A DNA stretch of 64,000 nucleotides from Fremontodendron californicum. Taxonomy: Eukaryota > Streptophyta > Magnoliopsida > Malvales > Malvaceae. The stretch is taken from contig JAULJL010000004.1 of assembly GCA_030761205.1 (NCBI GenBank), positions 25,787,672 to 25,851,671 of the forward strand. The letters run 5' to 3'. The notes beneath the pieces are model-generated. The model was given only the letters and a program-made list of their open reading frames with translations, did no database searches and was not told the origin of the DNA. Position numbers and translations under genes: made by a program. Of this stretch, positions 48,367 to 61,382 are shown one piece after another; positions within the stretch are counted from its first letter, which is position 1, and every line of letters starts with the position of its first letter.

Positions 48367-49553
48367 GAAGAGACAGAGGAGGAAATAAAAGTTATTGAGA
48401 ATGCAGCTGGCTACGGGTTAGGAAGACCCTTGATCATCTATTATATGATGAACCAGAGGAGAAAGTTATGCCAATTGTTGAGGAAAGTGCACCTAAGTTG
48501 CCTATTTCCTTTTCATACAAGGAAAACAAAGCTGCACCATGAAAATACGACTGTAGCATGGTTATGCCTGGGTCTTCGAGTTAGCAATATATCACAGGTT
48601 TGGAGCATTTAACACGAAGCGGAAGGTGTTATGCTCCTGAGGCTGCTGAACAGGGGTTAACATGGAAAGACAGAAGAGCAGACAAAGGGAAAAAAGTAGT
48701 TGAGCCAATCCATATTGAGATGGATTTGTCAAAAGAAGCAGAGAGGGGATCAGCCTCGATAAATAGGTTAAAGGAGCCGATAAATGAGAATGAGGCATGT
48801 GAGTTTTTAAAGTTCATAAAACATAGCGAGTATAGTGTGGTTGGGCAATTGCAGCGTCAGCCAGCAAGAATCTTCATCCTATCCTTGCTATTAAACTCAG
48901 AGCCACACAAAAATGGCCTGTTAAGAGTGTTGAATCAAGCATACATGGCTAATAACATATCAGTAGAAAAGTTGGACAGGCTGGTCGGAAACATCGCAGC
49001 GGACGACCATATATTTTTCAGTTATGATGAAATACCACCTAATGGTATTGGGTCCACAAAGGCTCTTCACATAACAACTACCTGCAAGGGGCATATACTA
49101 CCAAGGGTACTTCTGGACAATGGCTCTTCATTAAATGTAATGCCCTTACCAACCCTGTCTAAGTTGCCAGTAGATATGTCTTATATGTTACTAAGTTGCA
49201 CAGTAGTCATGGCTTACGATAGTACTAGGAGAGAGGTAATGGAAACTATTGAGGTTCCTTTGGAGATAGGCCCATACACTTATACGGTGAATTTCCAGGT
49301 CATGGATATTAATCCGTCTTATAATTGTTTGTTAGGAAGGCCATGGATACATTCAGCAGGGGCTGTACCTTCGTCTCTCCACCAAAAGCTGAAATTTATG
49401 ATGGAGGGCCATTTGATCACTGTATCAGGAGAAGAAGACATAATAGCCTCCGCATCTACTGAATCTCCTTATGTTGAACCCAATGAAGATGTCGTGAAAT
49501 GTTCTTTTCGGTCTTTGGAATTCGTAAATGCGGTTTTCGTCATTGAAGGATGA
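48367..49553 (+). pseudogene. protease region of pol
   Basis: Aspartic protease that would process the polyprotein. The active-site motif is LLDNGSSLNVMP near 49106-49145 (DNGS in place of the DTGS of most gypsy elements, normal for this lineage), with the flap/partner region ILPRV..CLLGRPWIH downstream (49326-49350). The first 230 bases after gag are broken by stops; the main frame is open 48600-49550 and stops at a TGA at 49551. Confidence 0.88.
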
Positions 49554-49949
49554 AAAATTCCAAAGCCAAGGTTGTCTAAGAACACAAGGTTGGGAGTAAG
49601 AACCACAGTGGGAAAAGGCTGCAGGGCTGGAAAAGGTTTGGGGAAATATCTTCAAGGGATGGCTCGAGCAACGAGAGTAGTGGGAAAGAAAGATCGATTT
49701 GGCTTAGGGTATCTTCCGAAGGCCCATGAGAAGAGGAAACAGGTTGAAAGGAACAGACAAAGAAGGATGGCCCGTCTCATGGGTATGGATATTGAATGGG
49801 AACCCATGACTTTCCCACCAATCCTTCACAACTTCAGCTCTGCTGGTTTTCTATTCAGAGAAAAGAATTCAGAAGATGTACTAATAATGATCGAGCAAGC
49901 TTTTGAAAAATTCCATGTGAATAAAGGGGGCAGATTTAGGATATGGTGA
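49554..49949 (+). pseudogene. G-patch-like segment after protease
   Basis: In frame with the protease beyond the TGA at 49551. A Gly-rich G-patch-like core (VGKGCRAGKGLGKYLQG, 49607-49660) is followed by a basic stretch (KRKQVERNRQRRMARLMG). G-patch modules bind RNA or helicases in other proteins and have been seen after the protease in plant Tat-type elements; the function here is not known. Confidence 0.75.
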
Positions 49950-50297
49950 TTTGCATGATCGGGAAAGAAGGGATGGAAAGTGACAGTGCGAACTGGATGG
50001 TGCGACCTTGTCCACCAGGATATAGACTAACCAATTGGAGTGCGACTGAGTTGCCCATAGTTTTTAAGTCTATTCCAACGTAATACTCTAAAAAACAATC
50101 TTAATTATCTTTACCTAGAGATATTAAAAGTTTTTTTCTTATGTAATGGGCTTTTTGTTTAAACATTTTCATTCAATAAATAACAAGCACAATGCATTTT
50201 ATCCATATTGATGTGTCCATATTCTTTCATTTTTGTTATTTATTTTGTTTTCATTATATATATTTTCCAATATTGTTTCTTCTCCACTTATTTACAG
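49950..50297 (+). other. possible intron between protease and reverse transcriptase
   Basis: A non-coding, increasingly T-rich stretch ending with 'ttatttacag' at 50297, followed by resumed coding similarity (NFEIDFERS). Ogre elements are known to splice an intron at this position. The donor is not clear; a GTGATT at about 49946 is one candidate. Confidence 0.5.
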
Positions 50298-52030
50298 GTG
50301 TACGGATGTGGAATATGAGGACATTCTTGTCAGTAATTTTGAAATTGATTTTGAAAGATCCATTTGCACGAGTGATTTGAGGCTAACAAAGATAGTGAGG
50401 ATTATGGCCTACCTCCGGATCTATTAAGGAAAATAGAACAAGAGGAGAAACAAGTACTTCCTTATAAGGAATTATTGGAAGTAATAAATCTGGGAGATGG
50501 TGAAGAGATAAAGGAAGTCAAAATCGAAACTTCATTGTCATCATCAATAAAGGGTGAATTGATAGCCTTGCTCCAGGAATATGTGGATGTATTTGCATGG
50601 TCTTACCAAGACATGCCAGGGTTGGATCCGAATATTATGGTTCATAAGCTCCCTTTAAGGCAGAATGCAAGCCAATTCAGCAAAAGTTGATAAGAATGAG
50701 GCCAGGCATGCTATTAAATATAAAAAAGGAGGTGAAAAAGCAATTTGTTGCTTGGTTCTTAGAGGTGGCAAAATATCCAGAATGGGTGGCAAATATTGTT
50801 CCAGTACCAAAGATGGATTGCAAGGTGCGGATGTGCGTTGATTACCGAGATTTGAACAAGGCCAGCCCTAAAGATAATTTTCCTTTGACCCATATTGATA
50901 CTCTAGTGGATAATACGATGAAAAGTTCTTTATTCTCTTTCATGGACGGATTCTCAGGATACAATCAGATCAAGATGGCACCGAAAGATATGGAGAAAAC
51001 CACATTTGTTATAATGTGGGGAACCTTCTGCTACAAGGTAATGCCATTTGGGTTGAAGAATGCTAGGGCAACATATCAAAGAGCCATGGTGACCTTGTTT
51101 CATGATATGATGCATAAGGGAAATGAGGTTTATGTTGATGATATGATCGCAAAGTCACAAGGAGAAGAGGAGCATATTACGAATCTTAAGAAGCTCTTTG
51201 AACGACTAAGAAAGTTTAGACTCAAGCTAAATCCGGCAAAATGCACTTTTGGAGTCACCTCAGGGAAATTGTTGGGTTTTGTCGTCAGCAAAAGAGGAAT
51301 TGAGATTGACCCGGATAAAGTGAAGGCTATTCAGAATTTGCCACCACCTCGTACTCAAAAGGAAGTAAGAGGTTTTCCGGGAAGATTGAATTACATTGCT
51401 CGGTTTATTTCTCAGTTAACCGATAAGTGTGATCCAATATTTAAGTTACTTCAAAAACGTGATCCGGGAGAGTGGGATGAAGGTTGTCAGATTGCATTTG
51501 AAAAGGTTAAACATTATCTATCCAACCCACCAGTATTAATGCCACTAGTTCCGGATAAACCAATGGTACTGTATTTATCAGTATTTGAGAGATCCATGGG
51601 TTGTGTTTTGGGGCAACTTGATAAGACTAGAAAGAAAGAACAGGCAGTTTACTACCTCAGTAAGAAGTTCACAGATTATGAGTTGAAATATTCGTCGGTA
51701 GAAAAGTTGTGTTGTGCTTTAGCTTGGACTGCTCGAAGACTCAGACAGTACATGTTGTACCACACAACGTGGTTGATTGCCAAACTAGATCCAGTCAAGT
51801 ACATGTTGGAAGCACCTTCTTTGTCAAGGAGGACGGCAAGATGGCAGGTTTTATTGTTAGAGTACGACATTGTATATGTAAGTAAAAAAACTATCAAGGG
51901 CAGTGCAGTGGTTGAATTCTTAGCAAGTCGGGCAGTGGAAGATTATGAGCTGTTGAACTTTGACTTCCCGGATGAAGATTTGATGTATGTATCACAAGTA
52001 GATGAGATTCCCCTGAAGAAGAAAGTGTGA
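50298..52030 (+). pseudogene. reverse transcriptase and RNase H
   Basis: Copies the element RNA into DNA. The N-terminal part (50475-50690: LLQEYVDVFAWSYQDMPGLD) is one frame away from the main part (50687-52030), so a one-base shift lies near 50660-50690; earlier sequence (50298-50474) is also frame-broken. RT motifs: VRMCVDYRDLNKASPKDNFP, FMDGFSGYNQI (catalytic Asp), PFGLKNARATYQ and VYVDDMIA (catalytic YVDD). The native RNase H region follows (VLYLSVFERSMGCVLGQ, with Ser where many elements have the first Asp, as is typical of Tat elements). It ends at a TGA at 52028. Confidence 0.93.
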
Positions 52031-52318
52031 AAAATGTATTTTGATGGCGCATCTAATGCCATGGGGCACGAAATCGGTGCAATGCTTATATCTCCAGAAG
52101 AAGATTATTATCCTTTCACTGCTAGATTGGTTTTTGATTGTACAAACAATACTGCCGAGTATGAAGCATGTACTATGGGCCTTCGTGCTGTAGTGGACAG
52201 AAAGATCAAAGTATTGGAAGTTTTTGGAGACTCAGCCTTACTGATATACCAGCTTTAAGGAGAATGGGAAACCCGAGATACAAAGTTAATCCGATACCGA
52301 GAACTCATACTGTGTTTA
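52031..52318 (+). pseudogene. second, archaeal-type RNase H
   Basis: MYFDGASNAMGHEIGA, then NNTAEYEAC and EVFGDSALL give the Asp, Glu and Asp of an archaeal-like RNase H, an extra domain known only from the Tat lineage among gypsy elements. The same frame as RT continues through the TGA at 52028, and is stopped again by TAA at 52256-52258 where Gln is expected. Confidence 0.88.
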
Positions 52319-53750
52319 TTGGAGGAATTTGAAGAAGTGAATTTCAATTACTTTCCTCGAGAAGAAAATCGAATGGCAGATGTTCTGGCTACTTTGTCAT
52401 CAATGTTTAAAGTGAATGGAGGGGCTGAAGTTGTACTAATAAAGATGAGTATATATGAGTCTCCTGCCCACTGTCTGAGTATTGAAGAAGAAGCAGATGG
52501 CCTTCCTTGGTATAACGACATCTTGCAGTACATCAAGAGTCAACAGTATCCAGAACAAGCAACAGAGAATGACAAGAAGACTCTGAGAAGGCTAGCAATG
52601 GGTTTTGTTCTAGACAGTGAGATTCTCTACAAGAAAGGAAAATACCAAGTCTTGTTGAGATGTGTCGGATCTGCTGAAGCTCGGAGAATTATAGAAGAGG
52701 TCCATGAAGGGATATGTGGCACTCATGCTAATGGTCACATGCTTGCTAAACAGATTATGAGTGAAGGTTACTATTGGTTGATGATGGAAGGAGATTGCAT
52801 CAGTTATTCCCGAAAGTGCCATAAATGCCAGATATATGCAGATAAGATTCATGTGTCGCCATCGCCATTACATGTCATGACTGCACCGTGGATCTTTTCA
52901 ATGTGGGGAATGGATAGGGCCTATTACCCCGAAAACTTCAAATGGACATCGTTTCATCTTGGTGGCCATAGATTATTTCACAAAGTGGGTAGAAGCTACT
53001 TCTTATGCGAATGTAACAAAGTCGTTGGTATGCAGATTTGTTAAGAAAGAAATTATATGCCGTTGCGGGTTGCCAGCAAGAATTATTTCGGATAATGCTC
53101 TCAATTTGAACAATAAGATGATGAGAGAAGTATGTACACAATTCAAGATCACACACCATAATTCGACACCTTACCGTCCGAAGATGAATGGCGCAGTAGA
53201 AGCAGCTAACAAGAACATCAAGAAGATTGTTGAGAAGATGACCAATGTGTACAAAGATTGGCATGAGATCTTGCCTTTTTCTCTTCATGCATATCGTACT
53301 TCGGTCCATACATCTACAGGGGTAACGCCGTTTTCTTTGGTATACGGGATAAAAGCAGTGCTACCTATTGAAGTTGAGATCCCTTCACTTCGGGTTTTGA
53401 TAGAAGTTGGCCTAAAGGAAGAAGAATGGGTTAGAGCTCGTTATGAACAGTTGAATCTCATCGAGGAGAAAAGATTGAAAGCAATTTGTCATGGGCAGTT
53501 GTATCAGAAAAGGATGATTCGAGCCCACAACAAGAAGGTTCGTCCCAGACAGTTCCGAGAAGGGGAGTTGGTACTGAGGAAAATTCTCTCTATAGTGAAG
53601 GACCCGAGAGGAAAATGGGCTCGAATTCGGAAGGACCCTATATGGTAAAAAGACCTTTTTTCTGGAGGAGCATTGATTTTAACTAGAATGGGCGGGGAGG
53701 ATTTCAGAAATCCCGTGAATGCTGATGAACTGAAGAAGTATTATTCTTGA
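52319..53750 (+). pseudogene. integrase
   Basis: Inserts the DNA copy. The HHCC zinc-binding N-terminus is intact (EVHEGICGTHANGH.. RKCHKCQIYAD, 52690-52840). The catalytic core has its first Asp in WGMD (52905-52916), the second in IISDNALN (53080-53103) and Glu in MNGAVEAANKN (about 53184-53216). A frameshift at about 52925-52960 separates the first Asp from the rest. The C-terminal part (RQFREGELVLRK.. DPRGKWARI) runs to a TAA at 53646; the family's final stretch (FSGGALILT.. NADELKKYY) follows to 53750 in a shifted frame. No chromodomain. Confidence 0.92.
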
Positions 53751-55249
53751 AGAAAAAAAGAAAAAAAAAGGTGTGATGCTGTGCACATGAAAATTCAAAT
53801 GATTCCAAGTGTAAAAATGGAAATTCTATATATCTATCTCCCCTGAGAATTGATTTTCAAAGAAAATATTCATGCTTGATATGATGAATGGACATCTTTC
53901 ATATTCCTTTCACTAAAAAGAAATTATCCTTAGTCACCCCTTTGAGCCTTAGGAATTATTTCTTTCTTTAAACCTTGATCAAGGATCACCCTCTACACTA
54001 GAGGGCAAATACGAGGAAAAATAATAAAAAAATCATGGCAAAAAGAAAGCCATCGAAAAATGTGGCAAATGAAAGCCAACAAAGCAAAAAAAAGGAAAAA
54101 AAAAAAGTCAAAAAGGGACAAATGTTTAAAGAATAAGTTCTCCTCAGGAAATGATCCTTGATCCAATCACCCTTAAACACACTTTGGGCTTATTTTAACC
54201 TAAACCTTGGCCTACATTATGTGCTTTAAAAGCCCATTTTGATCAAGCATGGATATTTAATTTGAAAGGTTATTCTCAAAATTCATCCCATCTTTTGAAT
54301 TGATATTTTTACCTTGGAAACATTTAGAATTCTCAGATGCATGGTAGAATACAAAAAAAATGGAAATGAAAAAAGAATGTAAAAGGAGAGTTTTAAGCCG
54401 AAAACCCGCAAAGGACGACTTAATATCGAATGGAGGACACTTGAGTTGAAAACCCGCAAAGGGCGGCTCAGGTACTGATTAAAAGTTTGAATCAATGCTC
54501 CGTGTAAAGGGGGGAAAGTATCTGACAATCAGAGGAAAGGGGAACAATTCAGTCCGATGTAACTACGGAAGCCGAGAGGTTACCCAAGTAAATTGCTCGT
54601 TCAAGAGAAATTACAGATGGTTTGAAAAGGGAGAGGTCCAAGATATTCTGCATCCGGGGCATCTACAACCTATAACCTTACATTTGTTTCTTATATCCTT
54701 GATATTTATTTTTACTATTTTAAAACATTTCTTGCAATAAATTCTTGTTATCCTTTTCATGACAATTTTTGCTTGATTCATATTTTCTTTCATACATTTT
54801 TGAGATGCATTATTATTGTTATTAAATTGAATGATGATTAGTAATAAAAAATCTTTAAATAAATGGATTTCAGAGTATTACTAAGGAATAGATTTAAATC
54901 TTGGGAAAGGTTTGGAAAGTTCACCAAGAAAAGAAAACAGTGAACGTTTTGGAGACTCCATTACGAAGTCAAAAAATTTGTGAATTTCAGCGAAAGTCAG
55001 AAACTGAGACTGTTTGACAAGTTATCTTGAGTGAAAGGATTCCTTAAGTAGGGCATCAATGAACAATTGAAGACTCCATCATGAAGTCGGATAATCTATG
55101 AACCTCATAGAAACCATGGATTAGAAATCACGACACAATCATTTGATTGCATTCATTCTTAGGAAACATACAAGCATTTGCAAAGCATGTCATTCTCATC
55201 ATTGCATTTAGTTAACATTGCAGAAATCAGGAAAACTTGGACTTCCCCA
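53751..55249 (+). other. 3' non-coding region of the retrotransposon
   Basis: No conserved coding. Two copies of a 'gaaaacccgcaaagg' motif lie near 54398-54470, a feature I associate with this lineage. The rest is A-rich with weak internal repetition. Confidence 0.6.
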
Positions 55250-56165
55250 AAGTGAGCTCGTTTTGTTTTCCAAACGAGTCAAGCCCCGAGATCACCGTCG
55301 AGGTACATTTTCTTTCCAAATCGAACTCATTTTGCTTCTCAAATAAGTCGAGCCCCGAGACCGTTGTCGAGGTATGTTCCTTCCATTTTCAAGTTAAATT
55401 TATTCTTTTCCAAATGAACCAAACCCAGAATCAATCTTAGTATTTCTTTTTGTTTTAAATCGAATTCATTCTGTTTTATCAAATGAGTTGAACCTTGAGA
55501 CCACCGTCGAGACATTTCCTTTTGTTTTAAATCGAATTCATTATGTTTTATCAAATGAGTCGAACCTTGAGACCATCGTTGAGGTATTTCCTTTTGTTTT
55601 AAATCAAATTCATTCTGTTTTATCAAATGAGTCGAGACTTGAGACCTCTGTCGAGGTATTTCCTTTTGTTTTAAATCGAATTCATTATGTTTTATCAAAT
55701 GAGTCGAACCTTGAGAGCACCATTAAGGTATTTCCTTTTGTTTCAAATCGAATTCATGTTTTTTTTATCAAATGAGTCGAGCCTGGAGACCTTCGTAGAG
55801 GTATTTCCTTTTGTTTTAAATCGAATTCATTCTGTTTTATCAAATGAGTCAAGCCTTGACACCTCCGTCAAGGTATTTCTTTTTGTTTTAAATTGAATTC
55901 ATTATGTTTTATCAAATAAGTTGAGCCTTGAGACCTCCGTCGAGGTATTTCCTTTTGTTTTAAATCGAATTCATTATGTTTTATCAAATGAGTCGAGCCT
56001 TGAGACCACCGTCGAGGTATTTCCTTTTGTTTTAAATCGAATTCATTCTATTTTATCAAATGAGTCGAGCCTTGAGACCACCGTCGAGGTATTTCTTTTT
56101 GTTTTAAATCGAATTCATTCTGTTTATCAAATGAGTCGAGCCTTGTGACTGCCGTCAAGGTATTT
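55250..56165 (+). repeat. 72-bp tandem array in 3' region
   Basis: About 12-13 head-to-tail units, the later ten at a regular spacing of 72 bp, each with 'cgagccttgagacc', 'cgtcgaggtatttcctttt', 'aaatcgaattcatt' and 'tatcaaatgag'. Units at the left end are more diverged. Because 72 is divisible by three, long repetitive open frames appear on both strands. Hypervariable tandem repeats in this part of Tat/Ogre elements are known sources of plant satellite DNA. Confidence 0.96.
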
Positions 56166-56320
56166 TCAAATCACGGGCACCATTCTTAAGACCTCCAAGC
56201 ACCATTCTTAAGACCTCCGGGCATCATTTTTTTAAAGCCGCATACAGCGTATTTTTTTCAAATCACGGGTAAAGCCTCCTGGTACCATTCTTAAGACCTC
56301 CGGGCATAATTTTTTCTTGC
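56166..56320 (+). repeat. short 'accattcttaagacctcc' repeats
   Basis: Three to four copies of a roughly 20-bp word with 'gggcac' or 'ggtacc' variants, immediately after the 72-bp array. Confidence 0.8.
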
Positions 56321-56538
56321 AAATCGAATTCGTTTCCTTAAGACGGGTCGAGCCTTGATTAGTCAGGGAATTTAATTTAAGGACAATATCTTCTATTTAC
56401 AGTTTTTCTCCAAAAAAAAAAAAGAATGAAAATGGAAAAAGAAAAAAGTAATCCCCTTCTCTTCACATGTGATTTCACTAACCTGACAAAATTAGTATTT
56501 GTTTATCTTTGCCTAATTCCTGATTCTCAGCAATAGTC

Positions 56539-56551
56539 AAAAAGGGATAGC
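56539..56551 (+). other. polypurine tract
   Basis: AAAAAGGGATAGC directly before the 3' LTR start, in the position of the plus-strand primer. Confidence 0.75.
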
Positions 56552-59500
56552 TGTAGATACCTATTTTTGTCCGGACCACTAAAACAGGTATGTTTTTTTT
56601 CTAAATTGATGTTTCAGAATGTAAAAAGACTTTTTTTTACCTCTGCAGGTGATATTCCGAGACTTAGTTTAAGAGGGCGAGCATAAAAAGTCAAATTTGA
56701 AAAAAGTCAACCCCAAAAAGTCAATCTCGAAAAGTAAACTACTAAAAAAGTCAACCCACTTCCAAAATCAAGATTTGAAGTTCAATTGAAAAATGGCGAA
56801 AGAATTTTGATAATCCGAGGTCTACATCGAAAGATATGGAGTTCGGAAGTTGGGTTATGGAGATTCAGTAGAAAGGAAACCCTAATCCGAGAAATTTGGG
56901 GAAAAGTGCTTAAACGATCGAATTGGTTGAAATTGAAGGTTCCAAATGAAAGATAAGCACTAACTACGGGTAATGGAGAAGCCACTTGAAAGAAAAACTA
57001 AAAGAAAAGTCAATCCGGAAGAAAACCGAGAATTAGGGTTTTTGGTGGATTTTGGTAAAATTGGGAGGAATTACAGAAATGGCCTGACTCGGTAGGAATA
57101 AAGCCCCTAATGGATGAGGAGTGATTAAAAAAGGATAGCCCAAGGCTCAGTTTGAAGAAAATCTGAAAATCGAACTTGTTTTGAGCAAAACAGGGTTTTG
57201 GAGGCAAAAAGGCAAAATTGGAAAATTTGGAAAAAATAGCAAATGAACTCCAACAATTCTGAAAAATTGCAAATATAATTATTAAATCATTTGGAAGAGA
57301 TTGGCAAAAGAAAATCTTGATTCGGAGTTCGTTTGCAAAATGGCCAAATTCCGAGTCTCTTATGCAGAAATTCAAGAAGATAAATCTCGAAAAAATAGCA
57401 AATGAACTCCAAAAATTCTAAAAATTTACAAATATCAATTTTAAATCATTTGGAAGAGATTGGTGAAAGAAAATATTGATTCGGAGTTCGTTTACAAAAT
57501 GGCCAAATCCCGGGCCCCGTATGTAGTAATTCAAGCAGATAAATCCTGAAAAAATAGCAAATGAGTTCCAAAAATTATGAAAACTTATAGATCACACTTT
57601 TAAATTATTTGGAAGATATTTGTGAAGAAAAATCTTGATTTGGAGCTCGTTTAAAAAATGGTAAAATTTAGGGGCGTAAAAGGTCAATTTTGGAAGAAAA
57701 AATCCAAATAAATATCAAATGGACTCGACAATTTTTAAAAACTTCCAGAATTGAATTTTTTATTATTTTGAAAGTATTTAAAAAATAAAATTTGAATTTG
57801 GAGTCCGTTTTCCATTTATTTGCATTGGGGGGGCGAAAAGGTCATTTTACCCAAGAAACCGAAAAGGGCTTTTCTTGCCTTTCAAAAAAATCAAACATGG
57901 GCTGGAAGGCCAAGGCCCAAGGATGGGAAGGAGGTTTCTGATTTTTTAATCAAGAGGCCAAAAATGAAGAGTTAGTGATTTTTTGATCAAGCCTTTACAA
58001 ATAAGCCACATTGACCAATGCATGAAGAGAGAGAGTGTCAACATAATGGCTTAAGATTCTTGAATAGCTGTAATTGTGGATAGCTGATGGCCTAATCAAA
58101 GGGTGATAATTTCATGTTTTAAACATCTTGGATCAATAACGCTTGGATGAAAATTGGTTGAGGGAAAAATGACAACATCCTAGCTTAGAGAGAGGGAAGG
58201 TTAGGCCACTACAAGGGATAATTTTTTCTTTCATTTTCAGCACTCTCTCATTCTCTATTCTCTCTTGCTTTTGGCTGATTTTCTCTCCATTGTTGAGAAG
58301 CAAAAAGAAAAGTTTAGAAAAGAAAAGAAAGTTAGAAGAGAAAAAGCTTGAAAGATAACTTCTAGAGGTTGCTTTTAGCACCATACTCTTGCACTTTCTT
58401 TGATTTTCCATTCTTGATTTGCTATTTTGATTATTATTTTGGTGAGTTTCTTTTGATTTTTCTTTTTAAATAAGTGTTTTTGATGTTCTTCTTTAGGTTC
58501 TTTCTTGATCCTTTCTTAGAAAAAGCACTTGAAATATTTTTTTCTCTTGTTTCTTTGACACGGTCGAATGGCCCATTTTTTTTGTTTTAGTTGCTGTTTT
58601 GTTTTGTTATTTCATTTTATTTTTGATATTAAATAAGTCTTGATGCTTTAAATCTTCTTCTACTACATATACTTGAAGCTTGTTTTAATTTGGTTGCTTG
58701 CTTATTTCCATTTATGAGTCTATTATCATGTTCTTGCATTGTTGATTTTCTGTTTTCAAAATGTTTAAATTTGTTTATGTTTTATATTTTGAAATCCATG
58801 TGTTTGTGAAAATGCTTGTTAGTTTTCATACCTCTACTTTATATTTGCATGATTTGAGTGTTATGTTTTAGTTAAGTATGTTAGTATATCAAGTGTTTGT
58901 AAAAATGCCATGCTCACTTTGAACATGAGGTTATTCGGCCACTTCACTTTCTTTGCCTTGTGTGTACATTTTTGTTGTGTTAGCTGATAGGTTTGCATTT
59001 TCATGACATTTGTTGAGTATTTGGTTTAAGCATGCCTTGTGTTTGTGTTATTGCCATGCATATTTTAGATGTAGGATTGGTTTGTTTTGTCATGCATATC
59101 CATGCATTTTAGACCTAGGTTGCATTAAATGTCATGCAAGTTCATTTAGGTCTAGGTCATTTTATTGATGCCATGCATTTTTCATGACATTTAGGTTTAA
59201 AATCATGCATTTTATGCATCATATTTGTTTTATTTTTCATGCATTTTATGTCTATGCCACTTGACTTATGACTTAGGCAAATCAATGGTTCAAAGTCATG
59301 CTCTCTTGAGCATACTTGTGGAAAATTAAAGAGTTGTCAAATTGATTATTCTATCTTTGTGATTTTTTTTACTTAGCCAATTTTGTCTAACTTTTCAAAA
59401 GTGCTAGCTACTGTTTGTGAGTTATTTAGAGAGTCTTAAATATTTTTACTTTGATTTTTAAATGATTTTATCAAAGGCAAAAATGTGTTTTGGCAAAACA

Positions 59501-61382
59501 GTGTTTTCACCCAATACTCGTACTTTCTCGATTTCTCTGGGTAGTCATATTTAATCAGAAAATTAAGGCGATTTTGTCCCGTGTAGTTTTACATGTCATG
59601 AGTCTCCAGTATTGTTTTTAGATTTTTTGGAAATTTTAAAAATAGGGTAAAAAATCGTGGTTTAAAACAGGACAGTGGAGTCATAATTGCATTTGAAGGA
59701 AAATCATTTTTCTGTTTTGGTTAAGTTACTTAGAGGGGGCTGATTAGGAAGTTTAGCTACTGACTTAGGGTAGTTTCTAAGCCTTTTTAAACTCTAAAAA
59801 TAATTTTTTAAGTCTAGAGTTAAGGGTGGTCAAGTCCGGAATTTTAAATTTAGGAAATTAGAGCCATTTAACAAGGGTTTAGCCAAGTTTTTATTTTCAA
59901 TCTAAGCTTTTCAAAAAATTGTTTTCAAACAATCACAAAGTATTTTGATTTTAGAATATTTAATTTGATATATTTTCCTAAGGTAGTCGGATATCTTTAT
60001 AGATATACGGATTTCCTTAATTAAAGAAAAAAAAATACATTTTCATGCATTGCATTTTCCATATTCATGCATTTTCTATAATATGTGATTTTTGCTATGA
60101 TAATTTCTATGGTATTGTTATTATTTTGATTTATATTTTTTTGATGTTATATTTTTTATTATATGGTTTTGAATATTTCATGATATCCTATGCTTTTTAT
60201 TTAATTATTTTTGTCATATTATTCAGCATATACTATGTTCATGCATTATTATTTCCATTTTTATTTTCATGCATATTTTATGATAGCATTATTTTATATT
60301 TCATGTCATTTAAATTATATGCCATATCATTCATATTTGCCATGTCATTTAAATTATTTCATTTCATATAGAATATATTATGTTACCTAGGTTATTTCAT
60401 TTCATGTAGAATATATTATGTTACCTAGGTCATTTCATTTCATTTAGGATATATTATTTCATTCAGGATATTTGATTTCATTTAGAATATATCATAGGAC
60501 TTAGGATATTACATTTCATATAGAATATATTATGTTACCTAGGTCATTTCATTTCATTTAGAATATATCATTTAACTTAGGATATTTCATTTCGTTTAGA
60601 ATATGCTAGGACATTTAAATTATATCATATAATTTAAGTTGCATTATATTATTTAGACTTTGCTATGTCATTTATTTATGTCATACATATTCATATTTTT
60701 TAAATGTTTTCAAAAAGGTAATGATTTCCAATAAAATAATGATATCCCCGAGTTAAAATAATTCATGAGTTCTCTGCCGGGTTTGCTGGGGAGGATATCA
60801 TCAATTATCATTAATAACGGAATATCTTCTTTAAAATAAGAATGATTCGGAAAATTTTCCAAACTAATAAAAATTTATATATTTTGCCACGTTTGTTGGG
60901 GAATATAGGAAAATTTTGAATTTTTAAATTCCAGATCATTTTCAATTAAAAATGAAATTATTTTTCTTTAAATTGGGAATTAACTTGAAATACTAAATTT
61001 AAAATCGAACCGAGACTTGAGATAACAAATGATTAATAAGGTACCGTTTTATACGGGCGTTGTGGGGTTGCTAATCCTCCTCACACGTAACCAAGTCGTG
61101 AACCCGTTTATTTGATTTTTCTGGTTTAAAACGTAGACTTGAAATTGGTTTTAAAAATATTTTAATTAATTTTAAAATATTTAATAATACCGGTTTTAAT
61201 AGGTGGCCAATCACACCTAGCTAGAAAAGATTGGTGGCGACTCCATGTCTTTTTCAAGGTCATTTTCAAACCTTCATTTTTCTAGAGGAATTAAGTCAAC
61301 TTTTTTTTTTTTTTTTTTAATGTCACGCTTAACGAATAATAAAGTTTTGCGATGAGATTTGTTATTTTTTTAGGTTGCGACA
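56552..61382 (+). repeat. 3' LTR
   Basis: 4831 bp from TGTAGATACC to GCGACA, collinear with the 5' LTR with scattered substitutions and small indels (for example the longer T-run near 61300). Confidence 0.95.

Larger units (their letters stand above)
38318..61382 (+). mobile_element. Tat/Ogre Ty3-gypsy LTR retrotransposon, 23 kb
   Basis: A complete but disabled retrotransposon of 23065 bp, flanked by TTATT (38313-38317 and 61383-61387). Lineage evidence: very long LTRs, a primer site of tRNA-Arg type, an extra ORF upstream of gag, a protease with DNGSSLN, a second archaeal-type RNase H after the first, no chromodomain, and a tandem-repeat-bearing 3' region. These are known marks of the Tat/Ogre group. 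Every coding section has stop codons or frameshifts, so it would need proteins in trans. The two LTRs differ at many scattered sites by eye, so insertion was not very recent. Confidence 0.95.

Noticed and set aside
55237..56148. Long repetitive open frames on both strands
   Set aside because: They follow from the 72-bp unit being divisible by three; no start context, no known domain, and both strands are equally open.
60045..60371. Hydrophobic 108-codon frame, also at 41919-42146 and reversed at 63624-63860
   Set aside because: It arises from the AT-rich repeat zone of the LTR; the Phe/Ile/Tyr-rich content reflects base composition.
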